64,000 nt of DNA. Origin: Zoroaster sp. YZ-2022 (taxonomy: Eukaryota > Echinodermata > Asteroidea > Forcipulatida > Zoroasteridae). Below are positions 44,056 to 55,298 of the stretch, one piece after another. Numbering within the stretch: position 1 is the stretch's first letter; the number at the start of each line of letters is the position of its first letter. The position numbers and the translations under genes are program-made. The notes beneath the pieces are model-generated. The model did no database searches. It saw only the letters and a program-made list of their open reading frames with translations, and had not been told where the DNA came from. The stretch covers positions 16,675,019 to 16,739,018 of the forward strand of contig CM055823.1 of the NCBI GenBank assembly GCA_029582265.1, in the 5' to 3' direction.

Positions 44056-45841
44056 ATTTCAAAATTCACCCACAGTAAAACAAACATCACACGTCCAAAA
44101 GTTCAGAGGTCTCTCTGTCGCTGTAGCGATCCAAAAACTTGGCCACAGGACAGAATACTTATGCCAACGATGGGTGAAACCAACTACATAATACAGGAAT
44201 GATTTATCCAAAACAAATAATACGATCTAGTCTAAAATAGTCATTGCTTAATTAAAGTGATTTCAGCATATTTTTGTGAAGTTGTAAAGTGTTTGAAGTC
44301 CATCTCTTTTAAAATACAAAGTTACTGAGACTTCAAATCGGTCTATAGGTCTATACAAATTAATGTCATGGTTCAGATTTTCAAATAAAGGTCAAATTAC
44401 CCGGGGTTATTCAAATTCGGCCATTTCTATTCAATTTACTAAGGTTGCAAATTGTTTTCAAAGTTTCAAGTACAACAAATTAGAGAATTCAAACTTTCGG
44501 TTTTCGAATACATCTCTTTTTGCAGCTCTCATATAAGTCGCCGCTTTTTTCCAACCAATTTGCTGTTTGGGGAAAAATATAGCCTAAAAAAGGCCTAATG
44601 AGCTGCAGGCGGAAAGATTTTTCACAGTTTTTGACCAATCACTAATATTTAACCAAACAATGCTTTCAGGAAAATCTAAGAACATTGAAATAAATAACCA
44701 TATTAGTTGGCTTTAATGATTTTTGTTTTAACTCTATACTTTGTTTTCCCATCTTAGATATCTTCTGGTCTATAGGATCTCCCCCAGGATTTTTCATGTG
44801 TTACCACAAAAATTGTTCAGGGTGGGGGCCTTGAGTGACGTTGGAGATCAGATCCAGTACTTAGTTGTACATTACCACAGCCAGCAGCTGTCATGTCCCC
44901 ATGTGTTAAATAAATTGTTATTAAGGCCACCATTTAAAGTTTACAATAGTAGCTCTACTGAGTTTTGATCCAGGGGTTATTTGCACTGAAACTATCGACT
45001 TAACTACTGAACTATTCGACCACGCTTATCAAACCGTGTTGGTATTTGGAGTTGAATGTTAAACTACTTAAATTATTGCGCTTTGCGAATCATATCCCGT
45101 TTCAATGTGCCTGTAAAAACCAGACGCTCATAATTATACATTTCGCTATAGGCTCTGGTCATGGCCTAAAGAGGGCGCTACTAATGTAACGGTAATACCA
45201 CTGAACAGTGGCGTAGCCAGAATCTTTGGATGTGGGGGAAACATGTGGAAGACAGCCCTGGGTCTGCATAAGACATGGCAGTCATTGAGTTATAGCATTC
45301 TTTGGCAAGAATCTATTTCAGTATTTTACCCATATTGTTTTTAATAAAATATTTTCTGAAAAATAAGTGAAAGGACTATTTCACTATTTGCACTATTTGC
45401 ACTATTTCTTCTCAAGTATTATGCATTTGAATACTTTTTTTATTTTTAGGACATGCACATTTTTAAAAACAGCAAGGGGTATCCCTTGTCTCACGCAGTG
45501 TTTATGGGTACCCCCTCGTTGAGTGACGTTTGAGATCCAGTACATTATGCAAACAAAATGTCAATATTACCCCAAACTTTTCATCACGGATTTACGGCAC
45601 TAGTTTAATGATTGTGTTCTTAATTTTGATGCACTCAGGTGTTGTGCGTTGGAATTCATTTCTCACTTTCATTTCTCTGAGTATATTAACGTCTGACGAC
45701 AAAACAAAATTAGTACGTAGGAGCATACGTAGATCCTGATTGCCGATCGAAACATGCACTTGCATGTTCACCATGGACATTATTGCGCTACATATTTAAC
45801 AAATCAATTGTTATATGTATAACTGAATATATTGAATGCGG

Positions 45842-45909
45842 GCTGTTCAACAACAATATCAGTTCATTGATCAAGGAACATTTGATGGTCTAAAAAAGCT
45901 CACTTTGTG
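45842..45909 (+). pseudogene. LRR exon with one-base deletion (L2 copy)
   Basis: Carries the same lost base between NNIS and DQGTFDGL as the L1 copy at 17291-17360, and differs by one substitution in the first half. Not translatable as it stands. Confidence 0.6.
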
Positions 45910-47589
45910 TTAGTTTCCATGCCATGAATTGCAATCACGTAGCATCAGGAAAACGATTCCCTTCAAATGAAATTACGATTGACGACAAAATAAATTTGAA
46001 AAAGTGTGATGTTCATATTTGCCGATCGAAAAATATGTATGCATTTTCACTATTGTCTCGGTGCGACACAACATTATCAGCAACATTTAAACAAATCGGT
46101 TGTTAAATTTATATAGGCATATCTGGATTAAATCAATATCTTGCAACAAATTGCTGTATTTAATGAAAACATTTGGATAATTTGCTTTAAAATGTGGTCA
46201 ATAGAGGGTAGTATGTCACCACAGCTTTTTATGTCGATGCACTTAAATAATTTGTGTTGATATTCAGTGAACCTCGGGCAGGATCATTTATCAGATTGTT
46301 TGATACCATGGCAGCTTTTCACAACCATATGCATTCTTGAAAATCTGAGAAAATTGATAATTATTACCAATGTATTTTTGTTTAAATACAATTTTGTTTA
46401 TCAACCATACTTCGTTTTATTCCATCTTCCATATCTGGAAACCAAAACAACTTTCACCCAGAGCATAGTTGTCATAATTTTCAATCAAGCAAGAATTAAT
46501 TTTAAATTAAGTTACACCCGACAACGAAACAAAGTTTGTGTTTCCTGCCATTCTAAAAATTTTAGAATGCATTTGTTTTCTTTAACAAAATACATTAATG
46601 AGCTACATTTGCTAATACGGATCAGTTGTTAGGCTACATGTATATCTTGAATCGTTAAACATACTCATATAATAAATTTTCTTTATGAGGAAGTTTGCAT
46701 TGTTCGCTTTCAAACTAATTCACAAATCATCACAGCATATCATGCACACTTATTAATTAGAGGCTAAATAAAGAACAACGAACTTATATTTTTTGTTTAT
46801 ATTTCGATTCACTCAAATGTTGTCTATCGAGATTCATTTGTAAATTTAGTTTTCTAATGAGTGAACCTCGGCAAGACAAATGTTCAACTTTGATACCATG
46901 ACAACGTTTTCACAAAGTTACGATTTCAGGAAAATCTGAGAACATTGATGAATATATACCGATGTAGGCTATCTACTTTAACAAGTTGTTTTAACCCTAC
47001 TTTATAATGACTTTATTTTCTATATTGGCCTAATGAGCTGCAGGCGGAAATATTTTCATATTTTTGACCGATCACTAATACTGTCAGGGTCAGATCAAAA
47101 TTACCTGCATACTTTTTCATTTTTTAAGCTGTGGGAGGAGTAGTGTTCAAGATTCAGAGTAGCTTCTTCAAGATGGTCTACTTTGGAGGAAAGCTGTTGA
47201 TACAATGGGATCTGACCTCTTTTTCTTTTTTTTTGGCGGCATTTCAATCAGTCATAAATCCGAGATCAAGCAGATTTGAAGTTGTATTGCAGATTCTCCT
47301 ATGTTTTTTTATTTTTTATTTTTATTTTATTTTATTTTTATTTTTATTCTGGAAAACCGATCTGATAACGTATGGCGATGACACTTCATGGTTACATATT
47401 GCCACATTATGTCACACTTTTAAATAGAGGACTGTACTCCAAGGATGTTGGTTCTTAATTTTGATGCACTCAAGTGTTGTGTATTGAAAATCATTTCTCA
47501 CTTTGTGAGTAGTTCTTTAACGACACACCGTAACTATCACAACTAATCAATTGTGATTAATTCTCACGGAAAGACTTATGCAACATTGT

Positions 47590-48150
47590 AATGAATAACC
47601 ACAGTGAAATCAGAAGTAATATTGACAATAATTAGAAAGAAGTTGATGGTGTCACTGTTAACTTAATTTCATTGTATGCGCCAAATGGTGCTTCTATGCG
47701 GAAGCAATTTTATTGTTGAATTTGAGAACACCCTTTTGGATAACATATCCTAAATATAATTACATTATTGGAGGTAATCTTAACTGTCAGTTAGATTCAA
47801 GAAATATGTACGATCAAAGCAAAACTTCTCTTTGTAAAATTATTCAGGAAAATGAACTCATTGAGACTTGGCGATATATAGAGAATAAACCAGGATAGAC
47901 ATTTTACCACAAAGTAATTAAAAGACCGAGTTAAATTGATTATGTTCTAATTTCAGAAACACTCGGATAACAACTAAAAGAAATTTCTGTTGATTCTTCC
48001 GGTCTGTCAGATCACAGTACAGTAATTGTCCGTTTTGATTATCAAACCATTCCCACAGGAAAGGGAAGATGGGTTTGTAATAATGAACTTCATAAAGACG
48101 ACAAATGTAAAACTTGAGTTGAATAGTTTTGGAAATTTTGGATTACCCCA
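47590..48150 (+). pseudogene. L1/Tx1-like LINE endonuclease remnant (L2 copy)
   Basis: The same APE-type motifs as 19060-19600 (YAPN, GGNLNCQLDS, IDYVLIS, SDHSTVIV) with the same stops. It differs from the L1 copy by a handful of substitutions and indels. Confidence 0.75.
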
Positions 48151-48164
48151 AAATATGGAATTCC

Positions 48165-48410
48165 ATACCTGCCATTCTAAACGTCGCCCGTCGCCCTTCT
48201 AAACGGCGCCCGTCGCCCTTCTAACGGCGCCCGTCGCCCTTCTAAACGGCGCCCGTTGCCCTTCTAAACGGCGCCCGTCGCCCTTCCAACGGGCGCCGTC
48301 GCCCTTCTAAACGGCGCCCGTCGCCCGCTTAAACGGCGCCGTCGCCGCCTTCTTCTAAACGGCGCCGTCGCCCTTCCAACGGCGCCTTTCTAACGGCGCC
48401 GTCGCCTTCT
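48165..48410. repeat. GC-rich 23-bp minisatellite
   Basis: Ten or so units of CTTCTAAACGGCGCCCGTCG followed by CCC, with unit-length variants. CpG-dense and rich in the palindrome GGCGCC, in sharp contrast to the AT-rich surroundings. The L1 paralog lacks it. Confidence 0.9.
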
Positions 48411-48419
48411 ATATGGAAC

Positions 48420-48715
48420 GCCACAGCTGCCTTCGTGCCCATATCGCTCCATTCGCCGATTCACCATTTTATTCGCCTTTTCACCATTTCATTCTGCTAT
48501 ATCACCATTTCATTCGCCACTCATCATTTCATTTGCCCAATCATCATTTCATTCGCTAGTCTTCATTTAGCTCGCCTTTTCATCATTGCATTCGGCTATT
48601 CACCATTTCATTTGCCCATATCATCATTTCATTCGGGTTAGTCTTCATTTAGATTCGGTTGTTCATCATTTCATTGACCCAATCATCATTCTGCTCGGCA
48701 AACCATCATTCGCTG
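48420..48715. repeat. Degenerate 22-27-bp minisatellite (CATCATTTCATTCGCC type)
   Basis: Irregular units of TCACCATTTCATTCGCC and CATCATTTCATTTGCCC follow directly on the GC-rich array. The open frame there (IISFASLHLARLFIIAFG) is a repeat artefact. Confidence 0.75.
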
Positions 48716-49019
48716 CAGAACATCGATCACCGCTGCAGCCACCGGTTTAGGGCTCCACTGGTTTAGCCCTAAACCGATTAATATTGTACACGGGTTTGTT
48801 ATAACGGCAAGCATAGTTTTGGAGGCTGGTGTAAGGAGACTATACTTGACCGTGGCCTCGATCTAGTAAACAACGGACTGTCACCATATGTGGATGCTCA
48901 CGATCACATGTGCTCAAAAATTACACTACTGGGAAAAGTGGAAACTCATTTTCAAGACCTCTCCCCAAATTTCAAGAGTTGGTGGGAAGAATTGCCACGA
49001 ATGCTGGTCATCTCGCCCC
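48716..49019. other. Sequence between minisatellites and Penelope-like remnant
   Basis: Contains ACCGGTTTAGGGCT and an inverted echo TAGCCCTAAACCG (48742-48777), a short inverted repeat. The part after 48890 may belong to the Penelope-like element, but no motif is clear. Confidence 0.4.
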
Positions 49020-49115
49020 CTAGCAAGCTCGATGGGTGTGATGAGTTGGGCTGCCTGCCAGTCGATTTGGTGGTCCTTGATGTGCGAGTGCTTGACGATG
49101 GCAGACTTCTCGAAA
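49020..49115 (-). pseudogene. Penelope-like element, GIY-YIG-region remnant, inverted
   Basis: The minus strand reads EKSAIVKHSHIKDHQIDWQA then AQLITPIEL. This matches the pattern SAVAEHxxxxxHxIDWxxAxxL that follows the GIY-YIG core in Penelope-like elements. The next piece of that protein lies right beside it on the opposite strand (49150-49311), so the element has been broken by an inversion. Confidence 0.55.
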
Positions 49116-49127
49116 TCTCCTCTGCGG

Positions 49128-49311
49128 CCGTATCTCCAGACGCATCTCCAGACGCATCAGAGAGGCCATCGAGATCGTCAAACACGACACTGTGCCACAG
49201 GACATCGGTTTCTTCATCAGCGACATTTGGCAACCTATACTACAGACTGAAGGATCTTCTATATCCAAAGTCCATAACCCACCCCAGACTGAGGGATCCC
49301 CTGTATCCTAA
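49128..49311 (+). pseudogene. Penelope-like element, C-terminal tail
   Basis: The plus strand reads RRIREAIEIVKHDTVPQDIG then FFISDIWQPIL and stops at TAA (49309). RRIxEAIxI followed 10-15 residues later by a (N/Q)xDxG motif is the usual C-terminus of Penelope-like proteins. A short direct repeat (CTCCAGACGCAT twice) marks the junction with the inverted part. Confidence 0.55.
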
Positions 49312-49454
49312 GTCAACCACCCTCCTTCCCCTGTGCTTGTTAACAACTGATTCAGTTCAGTGAGCACACACTCCTCTCCCCCAACCCCTAGGATCCTAGT
49401 CTCATAGTCTCAGTTTCCCACCTGCGCGCCTCAACGAACTAATCCTCCAGCATC

Positions 49455-49560
49455 CATTCATGGGATGATCCTCCAGCAGTCTACTTAAGCAGCAGCAATT
49501 TCCAGAGTCCGGCATTCTCCTGAGGAGTCCGGCATTCTCCTGTCACCGCAATTAGTCTTA
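49455..49560 (+). mobile_element. Penelope-type 3' terminal fragment, stem-loop deleted
   Basis: Matches 11312-11480, but the stem-loop is missing and TCCGGCATTCTCCTGAGGAG is followed by a second copy of TCCGGCATTCTCCTG. It lies about 150 bp after the tail at 49311, as expected for the 3' end of that element. Confidence 0.5.
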
Positions 49561-50237
49561 CTTATCATCCTCACTATGCTTAGTGTTCGCATTATTTCCA
49601 TCGATATATATTTATAGTTAAATTTCTTCCTCTGAGAATAAAGTAAACTAATCATGTCTGACTGAGGACTTACAATAATTAAGCATTGACAATCCCATGG
49701 GGGCGTTGTTATACTATACATGACTATATGAGGATCAAACTATATATGTGTCTGGACGTGCAAGAAACAATTCAAGACTCTAGTTCACGGTTCATGTAAA
49801 TTTCAGAACCATTTGTTACCGTATTTTAGCCATTAAGGATAAAGAATCAACAAGATGTGTGTTATAAATATGTAAAAAGAAATTTGATATAGAGGGTGAG
49901 AATAAGAATTCTAACCTGAACACCCACTGGAGGCAGGCCGTGTGTATTTTATGTAGAAGCTCATAGTTGCCTCTCTAGAGTTTCATTCAATATGACTGTG
50001 GCAGGTCCAAGATGTTCTTTCTTGCATTTGTAAACCTGAAATGAGAAATGTATTGTATCATTAATGCAAAATAATAAGGCTAAAAAAATAAACAGCTCAG
50101 GTTCCAAACTCAATACTTAATACTTAATATCATGACTTTCAAAAAGCCTCATCCTTGTGATCCCCAGACAGCCGCTTCCATGGGGGTGTGATCCCTGGCC
50201 AACGACATGTATGGAAATTGAATGGATTTTGATGCTT

Positions 50238-50388
50238 AGCGCCCCCAGAACAAAGATATTGACAAAAATAGGGAGAACCAACACAGAGCTAGATAGCTCT
50301 AGATACCGGTACGGTAACCCAGATGTTGCAGGTTCAAACCCCCGCTCTTGTCAATTCAATAATTCATTTTAATAGACAGATTCAGCCA
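50238..50388 (+). mobile_element. Short tRNA-derived SINE-like insertion in E2
   Basis: Absent from E1 (38560-38590). Contains TAGCTCTAGATACCGG (weak A box) and GCAGGTTCAAACCCCCGC (B box at 50331). Flanked by E1-like sequence on both sides. A short member of a different tRNA-SINE family than 39811. Confidence 0.5.
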
Positions 50389-50739
50389 CTCAGTGCAATA
50401 TACACACACACATGTATTCATCATGATAATTTTTTCCCCTGACACATCCAGCATTTTTCTGACTGACTTACTTATGAATGCTTTGATTGAACATAAATTG
50501 CCAGAACTCATTGATTGATTTTCACTGAAACACATTTAACTTTGTACAGTCCAGTGAGGAAATAAATATACAGCCACCAGCATCTATGATATAACTTATA
50601 AACTCGTTTTTCCAATATGAAAGATGACCTGTAATATTTCACTAATTCTCCCCTTGCCTTCACCAAAATCAAGACTGCTGAAAATCGGTTAGGCTTGAAT
50701 TTTACTGCGCAGTTTGCCAAAAATAAGACTTATAATTAC

Positions 50740-50817
50740 CTGTCTGGCAACATCTGTTTCAATTCCCCTTTGGACTTGTCCAAAAAATCACTGATGTATT
50801 TCCATCAATGATGAGTC
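50740..50817 (-). pseudogene. Decayed 78-bp exon (E2)
   Basis: Counterpart of 39230-39305, with acceptor caacttcag and donor gtaatt kept. In the expected phase it reads GLIIDGNTSVIFWTSPKGN then a stop. Confidence 0.4.
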
Positions 50818-50910
50818 CTGAAGTTGTAAATAACATTCGTTGTAAATTGATTTTCACTGAAACATATAAAATGACTTTGTACAGTTCAGTGAGGAAATAA
50901 ATATACTTAC

Positions 50911-50959
50911 CGAGCAATTGCTTTGTTTCAAAAGAGATCAAGATTTTGTTCAAGAACAA
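50911..50959 (-). pseudogene. 49-bp exon with one extra base (E2)
   Basis: Acceptor actttaaagttatag and donor gtaagt flank it. The frame VVLEQNLDLF is broken by one surplus T, after which ETKQLL continues in the next frame. Without the extra T the phase would link 51273-51379 to 50740-50817. Confidence 0.45.
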
Positions 50960-51272
50960 CTATAACTTTAATCTTTTAAACATTTATAGAGGAAGACGAT
51001 CAGAGCATACTGATCGCAACGTCAAGTTGTAACCAACTGGTTCTTTTCAGAACTGTTTACAGTACTATTCAAAAGAGAATTTCTACATGGTGTCACCGCA
51101 AACAGTCATGATCAATGCATACTCAACTGCATGCATATACATCCATCATGAGAACAATTCCTGGTAAAATACCAGGTGTTGTAAAACTTAATTTCATAAT
51201 TTGTTTCCCCCGTCCCCATGCCCCATCCCCTTCTATACTGCATTGAGCTTGAGACTAACAAGGTTTACTCAC

Positions 51273-51379
51273 CACTGATCTGTGACTTCATTTCTGATTG
51301 ACATGCACACTTTATATTGACAGCAGGTACTTGTTGACCGTTTTGGTTATTTCTCATTGCAGCAAGGGTCAGCACAATT
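51273..51379 (-). CDS. Putative 107-bp exon, unidentified gene (E2 side)
   Basis: Acceptor cctgttatttag and consensus donor gtgagt. With one leading and one trailing base the 35 codons are open: IVLTLAAMRNNQNGQQVPAV then NIKCACQSEMKSQIS. The trailing G joins in phase to the next exon (50911-50959). No paralog in the window. The peptide matches no family I recognise. Confidence 0.5.
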
Positions 51380-51399
51380 CTAAATAACAGGAAGAAATA

Positions 51400-51890
51400 T
51401 ATTTACACAGGAATTATGTAAAAGCTACATTCAGTTTTCAAATGATACACACACATGTACTTGAAACTGCATTGGTACAAATCAGGTTTGTACCAATGCA
51501 GTATATGGTTAAAACTGTGCTGCACATTCAAGTTAGCTCTGGTTACTACATTAAGGTATTCTAGACATGTGCTGTGTACTTAAAAGTGACCTGGACGTAT
51601 TTTAAATCACTTTAATTACTCCAACATTCTCAAATATACACACTGGGCTCTCTTCTACTCATCACATTGTATGACAACCACCAGTCACTATTAACTGTAC
51701 CCTGAAAATGCCCTGAAAATCTGTTTTGCCGTGAAATAACAGTTCACCGTAATTTCACAGCAATAATGTTTACAGTGATTTCAGAGCAAATTCACGGCGC
51801 TCTCGAGAATTAATGAGCTGCCCCACCAAAACTGCCACAAGGAGTTCATGGTGTTTTCACGGCGAAGGAATCCCAAGAGTATTTCATGGC
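51400..51890. other. Unique sequence and one-ended relative of the 29172 MITE
   Basis: 51690-51890 shares ACCCTGAAAATGCCC, TTTCACAGCAA and CATGGCGTTTT with 29172-29480, so it is a truncated or diverged member. GTACCAATGCAG/CTGCATTGGTAC at 51466-51502 is a short inverted repeat. Nothing else supported. Confidence 0.45.
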
Positions 51891-52856
51891 GTTTTGGTAA
51901 CGCTATCTCCGAGCCTGTTATTCTTGACTATTCTGTACCTCAAGGCTAAGTACTCGGCCCACAGTGGTTTACTGTTTATACCTTTCCAGTTCGTGATATC
52001 ATTTTGAAGTATAATTTAAATTACCATGTCTACGCTGATGACACACAGCTTTACATTACTTTTAAATCTTCTCAAGAACCTGCCGATTCGTGCATTACAA
52101 CACTGGAGAAATGTATTCAAGAGATTCAAAGTTGGATGCGACAAAACTTCCTGAAATTGAACGACGAAAAAACAGAATTTGTTCTATTTGGATCACGTCA
52201 GCAATTGTCTAAAGTTTCTCTTCCATTTATTACAATTGGTGACTCGCAGATAAACCCCTCATCACAAGCACGTAATTTGGGTGTTATATTTGACTCGACA
52301 ATGACTTTAAAACCTCATATCTCCAACATTGTTCGCATATCATCATTTCATATCAGAAATATTAGCCGAATAAGGAAATACTTGAATAAAAGTACTGCCG
52401 AACAAATTATACATGCGTTTGTCACATCACGGCTCGATAATGGGAATGCTCTCCTCTATGGTCTCCCGCAGAATCAAATATCTTGTCTTCAGCACATACA
52501 AAACACAGCAGCTCATGTTGTGACTTTGTCCAGAAAGTCATGCCATATCTAGCCAATCTTAAAAGAACTGCACTGGCTTCCTGTTTCACAGAGAATTGTT
52601 TTTAAACTTATGCTAATTGTTCACAAATCTTTTAATAACATTGCTCCAATTTATATTTCTGAACTGCTTAAAGTCTACACTCCATCACGCAATTTGCGCT
52701 CCAGCAACATGTCACTCCTAAAGGAACCAACTTCAAAATGGAACTGGGGTGATAGGTCTTTGAATTTTCTGTCGCGGGTCCGAGACTCTGGAATCATCTT
52801 CCAACTAAACTCAAATCTTGTCATAGCAATATTTTCTCCTAAGAAGCTCTAATGAA
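51890..52856 (+). pseudogene. CR1/L2-like LINE reverse transcriptase 3' half
   Basis: Starts with VPQG then a stop then VLGP (motif B with one nonsense change), followed by YHVYADDTQLYITF (intact YADD box). A long open frame to 52552 includes SWMRQNFLKLNDEKTEFVLF and RKYLNKSTAEQIIHAFVTSR. After a stop the frame resumes as LKELHWLPVSQRIVFKL and SFNNIAPIYISELLKVYTPS, then shifts at WGDRS. It is truncated at the 5' end and abuts the satellite at 52860. A different subfamily from 5660-6785. Confidence 0.85.
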
Positions 52857-52859
52857 ATT

Positions 52860-53962
52860 GGTACCTGGTGGTAGAGCAATTCATCCACAATTGGGTTCAA
52901 ATCCTTGTTCAGCGTAATTGGTCCCTGGTGGTAGAGCAATTCATCCACAATTGGGTTCAAATCCTTGTTCAGTGTAATTGGTCCCTGGTGGTAGAGCAAT
53001 TCATCCACAATTGGGTTCAAATCCTTGTTCAGTGTAATTGGTCCCTGGTGGTAGAGCAATTCATCCACAATTGGGTTCAAATCCTTGTTCAGTGTAATTG
53101 GTCCCTGGTGGTAGAGCAATTCATCCACAATTGGGTTCAAATCCTTGTTCAGTGTAATTGGTCTCTCTGGTGGTAGAGCAATTCATCCACAATTGGGTTC
53201 AAATCCTTGTTCAGTGTAATTGGTCTCTGGTGGTAGAGCAATTCATCCACAATTGGGTTCAAATCCTTGTTCAGTGTAATTGGTCTCTCTGGTGGTAGAG
53301 CAATTCATCCACAATTGGGTTCAAATCCTTGTTCAGTGTAATTGGTCTCTGGTGGTAGAGCAATTCATCCACAATTGGGTTCAAATCCTTGTTCAGTGTA
53401 ATTGGTCTCTCTGGTGGTAGAGCAATTCATCCACAATTGGGTTCAAATCCTTGTTCAGTGTAATTGGTCTCTGGTGGTAGAGCAATTCATCCACAATTGG
53501 GTTCAAATCCTTGTTCAGTGTAATTGGTCTCTCTGGTGGTAGAGCAATTCATCCACAATTGGGTTCAAATCCTTGTTCAGTATAATTGGTCTCTCTGGTG
53601 GTAGAGCAATTCATCCACAATTGGGTTCAAATCCTTGTTCAGTGTAATTGGTCCCTGGTGGTAGAGCAATTCATCCACAATTGGGTTCAAATCCTTGTTC
53701 AGCGTAATTGGTCTCTCTGGTGGTAGAGCAATTCATCCACAATTGGGTTCAAATCCTTGTTCAGCGTAATTGGTCTCTGGTGGTAGAGCAATTCATCCAC
53801 AATTGGGTTCAAATCCTTGTTCAGCGTAATTGGTCCCTGGTGGTAGAGCAATTCATCCACAATTGGGTTCAAATCCTTGTTCAGCGTAATTGGTACCTGG
53901 TGGTAGAGCAATTCATCCACAATTGGGTTCAAATCCTTGTTCAGTGTAATTGGTCTCTGGTG
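52860..53962 (+). repeat. 60/62-bp tRNA-like satellite, block 1
   Basis: About 18 units of the satellite described at 1-436. Many units here have CTCTCTGG in place of CCCTGG, making 62 bp. At 53161-53580 the 62-bp and 60-bp forms alternate, a higher-order dimer. It begins directly after the LINE end. Confidence 0.95.
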
Positions 53963-54578
53963 CATATGAATTCCTTTGTACAACATAAGCAACCAACTAC
54001 GAAAAAGGCGGAAATCGTCTCCAGAAATGTCGCAAAACAGTGTTTTTTGTCTTTCCAGTTTCATATCTCAACTTCTACTCAACGTATGAATTTCGTTTTT
54101 GCGCCCAAAAGGAGAATAGTTATTCCTCTTCATAACAGTGCTTAAATTGTATTAGATGATTGTTTTAAAGTCTCGTACCATGCCGGTTAAAGATCGTCAG
54201 TTTTGTCAATTTTACCGTGTAGGCGGCATTTTTTGCTCATTGCAGACTATTCAATGCGGTCCCTAAACGGTCGTAACTCAGTAACCTTCCGGCCGATTAT
54301 TTTCGTTCGAGCTTTAAAATAGAGGATGATCCCTCACGGAAAGTTGATGTAAAACTCTCGCTGATTGGCTACATTTTACTGGCGTACTTGGTACTGTTAA
54401 ACTAAGCAGCGAATCAGAATGGCCGTTTGAGATCCCATTTAAGTACACGTCCACAGCATCCTGTGACGAGATTCAAGGTTGAACGCACAGCCCACACAGG
54501 CCCAGTGAAGATAATAATCTATGTACTGATGTATAGGATACACTAAGTGTGCAAAATAAGCAGAGAGAAATTCATATG
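53963..54578. mobile_element. 616-bp insertion inside the satellite
   Basis: The satellite reads CTGGTG then GTAGAGC in every unit. Here 616 bp of unrelated sequence separates those two, bounded by CATATGAATT and its complement AATTCATATG. The body is less AT-rich and unique in the window. Termini and clean placement point to a mobile element, but the target duplication (possibly TG) is unclear. Confidence 0.55.
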
Positions 54579-55298
54579 GTAGAGCAATTCATCCACAATT
54601 GGGTTCAAATCCTTGTTCAGTGTAATTGGTCCCTGGTGGTAGAGCAATTCATCCACAATTGGGTTCAAATCCTTGTTCAGTGTAATTGGTCCCTGGTGGT
54701 AGAGCAATTCATCCACAATTGGGTTCAAATCCTTGTTCAGCATAATTGGTCCCTGGTGGTTGAGCAATTCATCCACAATTGGGTTCAAATCCTTGTTCAG
54801 CATAATTGGTCCCTGGTGGTTGAGCAATTCATCCACAATTGGGTTCAAATCCTTGTTCAGCATAATTGGTCCCTGGTGGTTGAGCAATTCATCCACAATT
54901 GGGTTCAAATCCTTGTTCAGCGTAATTGGTCCCTGGTGGTTGAGCAATTCATCCACAATTGGGTTCAAATCCTTGTTCAGTGTAATTGGTCCCTGGTGGT
55001 AGAGCAATTCATCCACAATTGGGTTCAAATCCTTGTTCAGCATAATTGGTCCCTGGTGGTAGAGCAATTCATCCACAATTGGGTTCAAATCTTTGTTCAG
55101 CGTAATTGGTCCCTGGTGGTAGAGTAATTCATCCACAATTGGGTTCAAATCCTTGTTCAGTGTAATTGGTCCCTGGTGGTAGAGCAATTCATCCACAATT
55201 GGGTTCAAATCCTTGTTCAGTGTAATTGGTCTCTGGTGGTAGAGCAATTCATCCACAATTGGGTTCAAATCCTTGTTCAGTGTAATTGGTCTCTGCAT
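54579..55298 (+). repeat. 60-bp tRNA-like satellite, block 2
   Basis: About 12 units, strictly 60 bp. Several neighbouring units share CAGCATAATTGG and TGGTTGAGCAATT, showing local homogenisation. The long open frames on both strands are artefacts of the repeat. Confidence 0.95.

Larger units (their letters stand above)
42301..48150 (+). other. Segmental duplication family 2, copy L2
   Basis: Counterpart of L1. The CpG-rich left part (42301-42740) matches 32040-32540 and contains an inverted CCAAT-like AGCCAATGATCG; it may have been a promoter region. From 42900 it follows 14351-19600 closely, with the same decayed LRR exons and LINE remnants. It ends abruptly at about 48150, where a GC-rich minisatellite starts. 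Confidence 0.85.
49605..51237 (-). other. Segmental duplication family 3, copy E2
   Basis: Counterpart of E1. It lacks the TTAA MITE and the SINE of E1 and has its own SINE at 50238-50388. Exon candidates at 50740-50817 and 50911-50959 carry indels. The next upstream exon (51273) lies just outside the shared block. Other sequence is intron-like. Confidence 0.85.

Noticed and set aside
47131..47427. 98-codon frame with phenylalanine-rich end
   Set aside because: The L1 copy has shifts and the end is a T-rich low-complexity run. It is not conserved as protein.
48888..49363. 120- and 157-codon plus-strand frames
   Set aside because: Motifs recognisable as Penelope-like are found in other frames (minus at 49020-49115, plus at 49150-49311), so these long frames are shadows.
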